Origin: Alnus glutinosa
Taxonomy: Eukaryota; Streptophyta; Magnoliopsida; Fagales; Betulaceae
DNA length: 64,000 bases
Reading direction: 5' to 3'
Assembly: GCF_958979055.1 (NCBI RefSeq)
Contig: NC_084890.1
Span: forward strand, 29,619,116-29,683,115
The position numbers were made by a program, and so were the translations under genes. Of this stretch, positions 37,802 through 48,800 are shown piece after piece (position 1 is the stretch's first letter; every line of letters begins with the position of its first letter). A model generated the notes under the pieces. That model worked only from the letters and a program-made list of their open reading frames with translations, was not told where the DNA came from and ran no database searches.

Positions 37802-38040
37802 GGTAGGACTGGCAAAACAAGTACTCGACACGACCCGTGGAGACTCGCGATCTGTTTAAGCTATACCCAAACATTACCCGTTTATGTTAATAGGTCAGGG
37901 CTCCAGACACGACACGACAATTTTACGGGTCACCCGATACGACCAATAAAACTCGTTTAGCATAATGGGTCGTATCGGGTCGGGTCGACACGATCCGTTT
38001 GACCCAATTTGAATCTTGGGCTTTTGTTTTTAAGTTAGGG
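37802..38040. repeat. gggtcg/cgaccc foldback repeat (partial hAT-like end)
   Basis: Begins TAGGACTGGCAAAACAAG and contains cgacacgacccg and its inverse gggtcgtatcgggtcgggtcgacacgatccg. This resembles the subterminal repeats of a widespread plant non-autonomous hAT family. The right terminus was not recognised. Confidence 0.45.
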
Positions 38041-38121
38041 CTAATAATAATCTAATCCCATTTTAGACTGGTGAAAGGGATATTAATTATTTATCTGAAT
38101 TGCTAGTGAGGTGAAACATAC

Positions 38122-38332
38122 CAAGAATGCGGTGTAGTTTCAACACATCCCGAGTAGGAGGAACGGTGCCGGGGCCTTTGAAGACGTCTAGGCACAAAAG
38201 AAAAAGCTCCTGCAGCACTGGCCGTTGAACTCTCCGGCAGCATTTTCTCTTCGCAATACCCTTCTTCACATACCTAACCCTCTTAACATGGCCAACTCTG
38301 TCTCTTCCCTGCTCCACCACCGCTGCCTCCAT
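38122..38332 (-). pseudogene. plant cysteine oxidase-like first exon (orphan fragment)
   Basis: 70 codons plus one base, ending at a GTATGT donor in phase 1. A basic N-terminus (KKGIAKRKCCRR) is followed by VLQELFLLCLDVFKGPGTVP and RDVLKLHRIL. This matches the start of plant cysteine oxidases (PCO), the thiol dioxygenases that oxidise the N-terminal Cys of ERF-VII factors in oxygen sensing. The N-terminal helix and GPGTVP are as in At1g18490-type proteins. The cupin exons with the iron-binding His residues are not found downstream to 34000, where only repeats lie. It is therefore probably a stranded exon. The phase is what a real PCO exon 1 would need for a following Asp codon. A distant, repeat-interrupted gene cannot be excluded. 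Confidence 0.55.
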
Positions 38333-39039
38333 TTTCACCGACAACTGAATCACGTACCAAATATTCCTCCAAATGCAACACAAATTCTAAAATATCTGTC
38401 TAGCAACCCTCGATATTGAAAAGCGCTCTGTTCTTGACAACCAACATCAACTTCGTATTACAAATCGAAAAAAAAAAACCCAATTCCGTAACACCCAGGA
38501 TTATTGGATGCCCATAAGCCAGAAACAAACAAAACCAAGATTTACAAGAAGAGGGGGCGGTACGACAGGGTGGTGTTGAAGAAGAAGAAAATGGAAGAGG
38601 GGCGGCGGGTAAGGCAGCTGAAGGAAAAAGAAAACACTCTAATCCCATTTCCTCTTTTTTCTTTTTCTTTTTTGAAAAAAAAAAAAAAGGTTAATCATGT
38701 ATGGCAGGTCACCTACAGAAGACACCATAGCGAAGAGACAACCATTAACCGAGACAGCTAGTCAAATGGCGAAAGACGTTTCCTTAGGAATTCAACCAAT
38801 AGATACAAGTTAAGATAATAAGATACTAATGCTAAATAGATTAAACAAGTAACTAAAATAATAGTAAAAGAACATTTAAAAATTCAATAAAATCTGAAAT
38901 TGCATGTTGGTGTCCGGACAGGTTGCGGAGGAGCAACATAATGAAAATAATAAAGTTGATAATTTTAAAATATCTTATTTTAATAAATGACTACGAAATA
39001 AAAGTGTCTGAGAGGATACACTAGCATATTTGGCTTATG

Positions 39040-39530
39040 TTTGAGTCAAGCCCTGAGTTACTTCTATGGTGAAGTGTGTGAAATCCACTCTGTTCACCCA
39101 AGTCTTTTTGCGAATAGACTTAAATATGAGGCTACATTGAGGGTTCAAGGTACTGAAGGATTATGATAACAAGATGATCTATCATACAGCTTGAGCCCTA
39201 TAGCGTACAAGGTCGTGATGCCACCTAGTTTGGCGGACATTCATGATGAATTCCACGTTCCTCAGTGGTGAAAATGTGTTCATGATCCCTCACATGTGAT
39301 GAGCCTCTTGATATTCAACCAAAATTGACTTATGAAGAGTTACCCATGCAAGTGGTGGATCGCAAAAAACACCAAATTGAGACTAAAACTATCAAGTGTG
39401 AGAAAATTCTGTGGTGAAATCATGGTGTTGAAGAAGCCACATGGATGCTTGAACAACAAATGCAGGAGCGATTTCCTTATTTGTTCGTGTAAGCCCATGT
39501 ATGATTGTTTGTCATACCACTTTACTCAAT
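39040..39530 (+). pseudogene. Ty3/gypsy polyprotein C-terminus (integrase tail and degenerate chromodomain)
   Basis: The plus strand in broken frames gives PIAYKVVMPPSLADIHDEFH, VPQW, KCVHDPSHV, LTYEELPMQVVDRKKHQIET and VEEATWMLEQQMQERFP. These follow the order of the chromovirus integrase end (A-Y-x-L-x-L-P-P-x-L-x-x-[IV]-H-x-V-F-H-V-S) and chromodomain (W-x-x-H-x-x-E-E-A-T-W-E). At least two in-frame stops. A likely LTR start (TGTAAAGACCGAG) follows at about 39766. Confidence 0.75.
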
Positions 39531-39765
39531 GGTTTTGAGTAAAGTGCATACTTGCATATGTGTTTTGAGTAAAATGCATGCTTGTATATGTGGAAAATGA
39601 CTAAGAGTTTGAGGCACTAAAGATAAAATAAAGTAAAAGGTATGGAGGACTAGGTATGATTCACCCTAAGTCATAGTTTGAATTATAAGTTTTGAACTAA
39701 GGAGGGGAGACTTAGTGAATTCACATGGACTTGTGATGAAAATATATAAAAGAAACAAGTGATAT

Positions 39766-40485
39766 TTGTAAAGACCGAGAAAATAAATAGGGAATTTTGT
39801 AATTAATAAATTATATTTATTAAGTAGATGAGACTAATAATAAATTCTAAGTTATATTTATATGATGTTAATTAATATTATTAACTAACCCTGGTATAGT
39901 AAATAATTAATTATAAGTGTAAGTTTAATTGAATTAGATATTGTGGATTAAATATCAATTAACAAATGAAAGAATTAATTTGTTATGGGGAGCTACCGTA
40001 ATTTATAGAGAGTTAGGGCTTTAAAAATAAAGGATATCCCACCATTGCCACATGTAAGCCTGTGGCTGGATGGAGAAGATAACCTTGTTTTCTCCCTCAC
40101 TTTTCAGCCCCAGGGCCCGCACCACACACACACCAACACGTCACTCTTCCTCTCCCACTTTCTTTTCTTTTCCTCTCTTCTCTCTATTCTCCACGCACAC
40201 TCTCTTCCTCTTCCTTTCTTCTCCTTCCTTCTCTTTTCTTCCTCTTTCCTCTGTTCTGCACACCCCACTCGGCCGAATCTCTCCTCTCCCCATTTCTTCA
40301 TTCTCCTTTCTTCTGCATACTGTCACGCACACGGAGAGATAGAGACCGTGAGAGAGATTGATCGAGTGAGAGAGAAAGAGCTCCAGTCGAGTGGTCGGAG
40401 ACCCAAAAATCCATGGGTCGCCGGTGGTTGATGCTGTCAACGCTGTGGAGCAAAGGCGCCGGTGTTTAGTGGGTGGGTCGTCACC
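39766..40485 (+). repeat. truncated LTR downstream of the gypsy remnant
   Basis: Begins TGTAAAGACCGAGAAA shortly after the chromodomain remnant, where a 3' LTR is expected. It is AT-rich at first, then pyrimidine-rich (40140-40320), then GC-rich (gtcgccggtgg, gcgccggtg), like the U3-to-U5 change in plant gypsy LTRs. It stops abruptly at 40485, where the duplicated kinase LRR block begins. The long CT-rich open frames in it are compositional. Confidence 0.5.
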
Positions 40486-42331
40486 AAGTAAGTCACTAAT
40501 CCTTCTGCACTAAATTGCATTATTAATAACTGTTAGTGTCTTAAGCAACAAGTCTTGTTAATTTGAGTATCACATGAAGATGCGAAATAGATTATGCAAC
40601 TCAAGTGTATTTCGAAGGCAGAACTTACAGCTCGGTTAAACTACTCAGGATAGAAATGCTAGAAGGAATGGGCCCCTCAAGACCACTAGCTTGAATCTCT
40701 CTGTTAAAAACAAAATTATAATGGGTTAGAACCAGAACGTTCTACTAGAAGAGATTTTAACATTATCGGGAAAAAAAAATAGAACACGTACAATTTATGA
40801 AGTTGTTTCCAACTTTGAAAGAAGTCAGGTATTCTTCCAGTGAAGTTGTTACTGCTAATCCTACTGCATATAGCCAAATTGAAAATAAGACTGAATAACA
40901 TAGAAAGCTGAAGTTTTTCGAGTAAATGTATAAAATTACTGTAAGTATAGAAATGGGTAGTAACCACTTACAGTTCCATTAATTTGGTTAGATTAGTGAG
41001 AGCTTTTGGCAACTCTCCAGTGAGATTGTTAGCACTAAGAATACTGCAGTCATCAAATGGGGTGTTCAGACTAGTTCAACTTAGTGGATAATTAAGAAAA
41101 GAATAATCAAATATGATTTGAAAATGAATAGAAAGATTGAAAAAGAACACTGACAGATTCTCCAGGTTAACCAAATTCCCAAGCTCAGGGGGAATAATTC
41201 CAGAAAACAGATTGTTCTCTATGTTCCTGAAAATATTCGTCAATAATAAAGCTCAGCTAAAGCAAATCAAAGTTTAGAAAAAGGGTGAGCATGAAAGATA
41301 CAATACGAGCATACATATATGTATATAAGAGTGGTAATGTTTCCCAGGTAGTTTGGGATTTGTCCTGATAACTTGTTTACAGTAATGGACCTGCAATGGA
41401 TCAGCTTAATGCAATAAGAAAGAGCATTCACTAGCCAACCTAAGACATGAATTCAGTGTTTTAAAATGGTATTAGAGTTAAACGTCCTAAATTCGAACTT
41501 TGTTTCCAATCACTTCTTATTTTAATTAGATATTTCACATGTTGAACCTCATTAATTAAATGAGAGTTTGGCTTCACATGTGAGGAGAGAGCGTTAAAAT
41601 ATAAATTAAAGGATTAAACTAACCCATTTCTATGAGCTGACTCTTTTTAGAATAAGTAGTGATTTTACGTTCAAGAAGTAACTTACAGGTATTCCAACTT
41701 TGTAGAACCCCATTCGGGTGGTATTGTACCAGCGAGGTAGTTTCGAGTGAGGTCACTACAAGCAAGAAGAAAGTGGGCTGTTAGATTAGAAGCTTAAATC
41801 AATTTTCAGGAACAAATTGTTGGTGACTTCTTACATCGTCTTTAGGTAGGGTAGCTTCACCAGGGAAGGTGGAAGCACACCATCAAGATCCTGCCCTTTA
41901 AGAAATCCGTAACAAGAATAGTTATAGGTAAAAGATAAAATGTCATCTGATTATTACTAGGAGAAGGATCATCTTCACGAATCTATGTTTGAACAGACAA
42001 TGGCAAAATCCAAAATTTCGCTGGCTCAGAAGTAAACCATCCTTCAACCCAATCTGCAATTTCGCAGATTATGGAGCTAGAGAGCAAGGGCTAAAGAGAA
42101 TACATCAGAATACTGGCCCTCAACCCATCGAACTACAGAATCATAGTCTCCCTTTCCCAAGAGCGCCCCTTCGTCTACTGAGACAAGCGAGCGTCCCTTC
42201 ATCTTCTAGAGCTCGTCTCTCTCTCCCCTCCTCCAATGGGCTCCTTCTCTCAGTGAGAATCCTCCCCCCGCCCCTTCCCTGTTTTTTTTTTCTTTCTTTA
42301 ACGAACTTGACCCACGCGCCACCCCCGCAAT
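40486..42331 (-). pseudogene. duplicated LRR exon cassette of the kinase (segmental duplication, copy B)
   Basis: Near-identical copy of 28193-30076. Exon equivalents: part of exon 10 (to about 40513), 40700-40629, 40863-40792, 41043-40972, 41226-41155, 41390-41315, 41755-41687, 41906-41835. The fifth has four extra bases next to its donor (76 instead of 72 nt), which shifts the frame. The exon-3 acceptor AG is changed to GG (ccgt at 41907-41910 against ctgt in copy A). No signal peptide, malectin or kinase exon is attached. It cannot make a receptor and may only give transcripts or homology for gene conversion. Confidence 0.88.
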
Positions 42332-42660
42332 TTTTTTCTCTCTCAGTGGCCAAGTTTGATTCCAACGAGTTTTAGTTTAAAATTATTTGTTAATTAAGGG
42401 TAAAATTTTATTTTATAAATTTTTTTAGGGGTGTAAGTGACATTTCACTTGTTTACCATATCATTTGACCGTAAACCTTAACGGTAGTGTTGACAATACA
42501 AAATTTTTAAACATTGGAACTCCGCATTATAGTTTTTAAAATTTTAAGGGTATGATTGTAAAAGTGGCGAAACATTAGGTTAGGCAGTCACCTGTTGAGC
42601 GATTTGTAATTTAAGCCAATCACGTGGACTGATTTTGCATTTTTTTTTTTTTTTTTAAAT

Positions 42661-43342
42661 GGGATAATTATACCATTGGTTTTTCGGGTTGGCCTAAACT
42701 TTTTGTGATAAAAAAGTTTATGGAGGGTCATTGTGGTAAACTATAATTACAAATCAATCTTTGAACATGTTATCCATCCACCAAGTCCACCAAGTTAACA
42801 GATTATATTAGTCAGTTATGTCACATCCAATAGAAAGTCGACATGTGTCTATTACAATAAAAAAAATATAAAATATAATAACAATATAAATAAATAAAAC
42901 AAATATATATATATATATAAAATAAAAAATACTGAAGGGGTGATTGCCCAAATTTGGGGGTGGCCACGCGCCACCCTATAGGTGGTCGGGGGTGGCCACG
43001 GCCGAGGGTGGCGCGCGGCCACCCCCAGCCACTGGGGCAGCGACCCCTTCAATATTTTTATTTTATTATTATTTTTTAAAAAAAGAATACAAATATTTTT
43101 GTTTTATTTATTTATATTTTTATTAGATTTTATATTTTTTTTATCGTAATGGACACGTGTCGACTTCCTATTATGTGTGACGTGACAGACTAATGGAATC
43201 TGTTAACTTGGTGAATGGAATACATGTTCATGAATTAATTTGTAGTTATAGTTTACCACAAGGATCCTCCATAAACTTTTTGAACTACAGTGAGTGATTT
43301 GTAATTTAAGCAAACTCTAAGGGTCAATGGTGCAATTATCTC
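42661..43342. mobile_element. long-TIR MITE (Mutator-like)
   Basis: Arms of about 250-300 bp: left begins GGGATAATTATACCATTGG; right as reverse complement AGAGATAATTGCACCATTGAC. Both contain agtttatggaggRtcSttgtggtaaactat and agtcgacaYgtgtc words. The GC-rich centre (42940-43040) has gggtggccacg and inverted partners. Long arms and a plain AT interior are usual for non-autonomous MULEs. No 9-bp duplication was confirmed. Confidence 0.7.
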
Positions 43343-43617
43343 TTATTATATTAAATTTTTTTTTTATTTTAGTTTTTAAGAGAATAATGGTATTATAATA
43401 AAAAATTGTCTTTTTGAAAAACAAAAGTAGTTTGATAGATCACTTTAACACACTTGGAAGTTATTTTAAAATCGATTGTTAGTTAAGGGATTTTTTTTTA
43501 TATATTTCAAAAAAAAGAAAAAAAAACAAAACCAGAGAAGTTTATCCAATAGGCTCGATGATCCTATTTTCTTCCTTGAAATGTCCCCATCGTTTGGGCC
43601 CTTGAAAAGGATTAGGA

Positions 43618-43991
43618 TTCTCTACAATTCCTTTAAATTTTGAGATTTTCAAATTTTAAAGAATTTATGTTATTTTTTACATCGAACAGCATGAAAAATG
43701 TTACATATTAAAAACGTGACATGTTAACAATGAAAATTGAGTATATATTTTTTTTTTTATCAAATTCTTACATTTATGTCATATAAAAGTTTTGAGCAAA
43801 AAACTGTGTTTTGGTTTAATGAAAAAGAAACGTTACTTAAAAAAAAAAAAGAAAAAAAAAATGAATGATTTTTTTTTTCGCTGCTTCGATAACCTGTGAT
43901 ATTTTTAATATATAATATTTTTCATGCTGTTCAGCGTAAAAAATGACATGAATCTCAAATTTTAAAAAAATTGTAAAAAATCTTAATTCCT
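43618..43991. mobile_element. 374-bp MITE
   Basis: Arms AGGATTAGGATTCTCTACAA and (reverse complement) AGGAATTAAGATTTTTTACA, continuing through GAACAGCATGAAAAAT on both sides. Spans the space between other repeats upstream of the LRR-XII gene. Superfamily not assigned. Confidence 0.6.
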
Positions 43992-44707
43992 CGGAAATGT
44001 TTCGGATTCGAACTTGTCATCAAATTCCCCCACCGACAATAAATTGGGAGTAGAAAAGTCATCATATAATTAAACTAGGAATAAATTTTCAGGTCAGATG
44101 CCAATAATACTCGTTGCATTATTAATCTCTCGTACCAAGAACTTGAGCAAAGCAACTCGCTTGGTGTTTGTTGGGAGTTGTGCTATTATTTATTACATGT
44201 CACGATTATTGCTGAGGCTTTCCATTTGCCTTCTTGTACTAGACTTTAGTTAAAAATTAAAAATTAAAACAATAAAAAAATTGCTCAAATATATCACTGA
44301 TTAACTGGAGAAGTTTTTACTTTCTTGAATTTTGAGAGATTTACCAAACGTTAATCAAGACTCAAGAGAGACTTTTTCAACGTACGTCTCACTTTGAGAA
44401 AAATAAATTCTTCTAAAACTCAGCTTGATTTGGTGGTACTGTAAAACAAATTATAAAAGCTAGTTCATGAAAACTATTTATTTTATTATATCTTACATTA
44501 AAGAAAAAAAAAAGAAAAAAAAAAGAAAAAAAAGCTAAAACTTTTTATGATGGTATATCGAATAAGATGCAACTTTGTACATCTTTCAACCTTTTTACTT
44601 TTTCTATTCTTTGTTTTTCTGGACTTTTTTTTTATTTTTTATTTTTGTTTTTGGCGTGGGAGTTTTTTTACTTTGCTTTTTAATATAAACTTGGCTGTCA
44701 ATAAAGA

Positions 44708-44881
44708 TGGATAATGCGGTAGTCAGCATTAGTCATTTGAGCAAATGAGAATTGAAAGGACTAAGTTTTACCCTCTTTGACCCCTGGCCTGATTATCTAG
44801 CAAAATGATTAAGCTTCCATAATTTTGATTACTTAAGATTACTGTTTTTTGTATCACGACAAAGTAGAATTGATTTCTATA
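44708..44881 (+). repeat. flanking direct repeat of the LRR-XII gene, upstream copy
   Basis: Similar to 51764-51921 downstream of the gene (shared gtcatttgagcaaatgagaa, gattatctagcaaaa, gacaaagtagaattgattt). The pair brackets one whole receptor gene, as expected if the gene once stood in a tandem array. The stretch 43992-44707 before it is AT-rich with no gene. Confidence 0.65.
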
Positions 44882-45369
44882 AGCTTAACATTTATATAAT
44901 TTGAAAGATTGAACATCATGACCATTCACATTGCATTGGAATATCTCCATTCATGTCTATTTCTACCCTGTGGTGCTCGACATTCTCAAGCAAATTAATG
45001 TGTATATATAGCTAGATGAAAACAAGGTTTTTGCAAATAGATGGAATATCTCCATCATGTCTATTTCTACACCCAGGTCCACGAAATCGTTTGGTGGAGT
45101 AATTAAGTCGAACGTTTAACAAAAGGGAAACGATTTTATCAAACAGGGGACTCAATCGTTGATACTTGAAAATTTTGTGCAAGAGAGTCTAGAATCTTGT
45201 TGATAGAATTTAACATCGAGTCACAATTTATTCCAAAATCTTAAACCAATAGAAATAAATAATTTAATAATTTAATTAATATTTTAACATTTAAAAATAT
45301 CAATATTTGTCTTTTGTGAGAATAAAATTAATTGATCTTCACTGTCGGTCCTAAAAAATTTTATTTTCT

Positions 45370-45505
45370 ATCAGAACGTCCTTGATGACAGTCTTCATTG
45401 AAAATTTGCCATCTAATAAAATCGATCAGAACGTCCTTGATGACAGTCTTCATTGAAAATTTGCCATCTAATAAAATCGATCAGAACGTCCTTGATGACA
45501 GTCTT
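45370..45505 (+). repeat. 55-bp tandem repeat, 2.5 copies
   Basis: Units start at 45370, 45425 and 45480 with atcagaacgtccttgatgac and are essentially identical. The third copy is cut after cagtctt. It lies about 350 bp upstream of the LRR-XII start codon, in what should be its promoter. Confidence 0.92.
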
Positions 45506-45506
45506 G

Positions 45507-45749
45507 TCAAAGTCATCTGCGATTTTGGAAAATTGGTTGTATTCACACCCCAATTTTCTTAATGTTCGTTGACATTGACTTGGAATGTCTTCATCATGGC
45601 TATAAAGGTGGGGGTAGGAAAGTCATGATGAGGATGGTGATTTACAGGACTTGGACCTAATCTGCATGTACCAGGAAATTCATTGGTTACTTGATGAAAC
45701 TGTTTGCTTTTGTTGTCTGTCGGAAACTTCTGGTAGTCAATGACGTCAA
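45507..45749 (+). promoter_or_regulatory. W-box and TGACGTCA motifs in the LRR-XII promoter
   Basis: WRKY cores TTGAC at 45569-45573 and 45575-45579, and in reverse as GTCAA at 45507-45511, 45736-45740 and 45745-45749. The palindromic bZIP/TGA site TGACGTCA is at 45741-45748. Such clusters are common in pathogen-responsive promoters; function here is inferred from motif density only. Confidence 0.4.
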
Positions 45750-45786
45750 CGCCCAATTAACCATCTCACCCTCTTTTTCTCACCCT

Positions 45787-45795
45787 CTTATATAT
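45787..45795 (+). promoter_or_regulatory. TATA box of the LRR-XII kinase gene
   Basis: CTTATATATGAG about 55-60 bp upstream of the start codon at 45849, which leaves a very short 5' UTR. It is the best TATA-like match near the start. Confidence 0.5.
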
Positions 45796-45848
45796 GAGTC
45801 TCACTTGAACTCCCACTAATTCCCATTAATCCCCAACATACACTACCC

Positions 45849-48800
45849 ATGGAGAGAATTCGTTTAATATTTTCCCTTTTCGTGGCACTGCTTACGGTAC
45901 AATTTCACCTGGCAAGACAAGTTGTTGCAACTTCTCCCAACATTACCACAGATCAATATGCTCTTCTTGCTTTAAAGGCTCAAATTTCTTATGATCCTCA
46001 CAATGTTTTGACACACAACTGGTCCACCAACACCTCTGTTTGTAATTGGATCGGTATCACTTGTGGTTTCCGTCATCGTCGAGTCATCGCATTGAATCTT
46101 TCTTATATGAGCCTTGTAGGCACTATTCCTCCACACGTGGGAAACCTTTCATTTCTTGTTAGTCTAAGCATCCAAAACAATAGTTTTCATGGCTCTCTAC
46201 CCAGCGAGTTGGCTCATCTTTACCGGTTGCAAATACTCTATCTTAGTTATAACCAACTTTCAGGCTCTATTCCATCCTCCATCTTCAACATAAACAGCTT
46301 GCAAGGAATAGATCTCAGCAATAACATGCTTTCTGGTATGATGCCCTCTATTATTTCCAACATATCTTCACTGCAAGCCATTGACCTAAGTGGTAATAGG
46401 CTTTCTGGTCCACTCCCTATGGATACGTTTGATAACCTTCACAACTTGTATTGGCTTCGACTATCTCATAATCAATTTTTCGGCCAACTGCCATTGACCT
46501 TGTTCAAGTGCAAACGACTGGAATATTTATCATTGGCGAATAATAATTTTACTGGAAGTGTACCACCAGAAATTGAAAACTTAATCAAGCTCACAGAGTT
46601 ATATCTTTTCAATAACAACTTTAAAGGTACGTATGTTTAGTCCTACTTTAAATGATTGATTATATGGATGATTTCATTGACTTAACTTATTTGTTACAAA
46701 ATCATATCTCGTCAAATTTCTCATTCATTAATCCAAAAAGATCTTTCAATTTTATTTTATTTTTTTGTTTGTTTTAATCTTTTTTCTTTTTTCAGTGCAT
46801 TAATGTTTTTACTTTTTAAAATAGTTGTTGCCATGTGATCAGAGAAGAAAAAACTGTGGAGGCATGTTTAATTTAGTGTTCTTTTTTAGTCTTTAGCCAC
46901 TTAAGCAAATTTTAATATTTGTTTCGAAATTGATAACTGTTTTACAGGGACTATCCCATCCACTTTATTCAAGTGCAAACAGCTACTAGTTTTATTGTTG
47001 GGGCCTAATAATTTCACAGGAAGGGTACCTCCGGAAATTGGGAATGTAACCATGCTTACCACATTACACCTTGGCTATAACAACTTTGGAGGTATGTTTA
47101 GTCCTGTTTTAGTTGATTAATTATATGGATGAAGTGTCACGTGCCATGGATTTTGTCAATTTTAATGCCCAAATCGGACTTATTGACTTGCTCATAATAA
47201 AGTGGTAGTTTATGGGAGTGAAATGCAATGAGCCCTAATTTAGGGATGTAAGTACAAACAGAGTGGCAATTTAAGGGGGTGAAATGCAATGAGTCATAAT
47301 TTGGGGATGTAAGTGCAAATGGGATGGTAGTTTAAGAGGACAAAATGTAATTAACCCTTTGTTTTGAGAAGGTAAAACAAAAGACAAAAGAAGAGAATTT
47401 TAACAGATGAATCAATTTTTCTCTAATAGCGCATAAATCTGCTAACTAGCATTATTTGACCATGCAACACAATAATGTAAGGAAATAAATTATGGTCTTA
47501 AATTGGATTGATTAACACTTATGGTCAGCATGAAAATGTAGGAATGTTAAGTGAAAAAGTTGTGAGCATAATTAAATAATTTACCCTTAAAAATTATTTA
47601 GGATATGTCATAATCAATAATTAGACTCTCTCCTTTGCTTTCCTTTTTTTTTTTTTTAAATGAATAAATAAATAATGTTAGTATTCCCTGTGTCTTGAGC
47701 TGAAAAACCGAAATCAACTACGATAAACCATTGCTGGTAAAATTAGTAAGCAAAAAAAATGCAGTTAATAATCCCTTCTAGAAATATATAACTTTGTTTG
47801 ATGCAAAACATTTTGGTTTCAAGGATCAATATCATGTAGGAAATGACGTTCTCTATTCGTATATGTGGATTGAGACACGTGAAAATGACATGTGTTTGTT
47901 GAGTATGTAAAAATCACATGCTTTTTTAATAGTAAAGATAAATTGGAAGAAATTTTATTAAAACTGTATGTCCATCTCACATGTTATATATATATATATA
48001 TGGTTTTTACATGATAATAGATATATTTCATTTTTATAGATTAGGTTGGAAGAATTAAGTTCCTCTAACCCAGCCAGTTGAGAGGAAATCTTTGTCCTCC
48101 AAAATCCCCATTACTTTTTCCTATTAATTTTCGGATGCTGTGATCTCCTTTATATGTTTCCTCATTTTTTCATTTTTCTTAAAACTCAAATATAATTTAC
48201 TCTCTATGTGGTTTGTTGCAAGTATCCGAAAGTATTAATCACAAAGCATTGCTGCTACTTTTAGTCAGCAGAAAATTGCATTTAGTAAGACATTCGATAA
48301 ATTTTTTGTCTGATGAAAAACCCTTTGGCTTGAATAAATGCTCCAAAAACATTTTGCTCTGTTCGTGTATGTGGATTCATATCACAAGCCTATGCATGTA
48401 CTTAAGGAGATATATAAAATAAATTAAAAAATATAAAAAATAAAAAACACCAAAAGCAAAAACAGAGAAGGAAAAAACATACTAGGGCTCATTGACTAAT
48501 AATTGTTGGTCTTACACAATTTATTTGCAGTTGCCAAGCATGTTAATTGCTTCCTCAATCCACACCCATTTAACCAAAGCCTATTGGGTATTTCCTTCTT
48601 AAACGAGGATAGTGGGCAGAGTGGCTTATTTATTAATTTGCTCTTAGTTTGAAGTTTTGGGTTGGTTTATTAGACATCTGTTCACTTGAATGTATGATTC
48701 ATTTAAAGCACAATGTTTTCCTTTTTTTGAATAATAATGCATGATTGTTCATATTGTGCTAGGTGCAATACCAAGAGAAATTGGTAATCTACAAAACCTT

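Noticed and set aside
40045..40440. Open frames of about 100-130 codons on both strands
   Set aside because: Caused by a pyrimidine-rich LTR-like tract (runs of Ser/Leu/Phe or Arg/Glu/Lys); no family features.
45370..45505. Possible CRISPR-like array
   Set aside because: Units are head to tail without unique spacers, and this is a plant genome; it is a plain tandem repeat.
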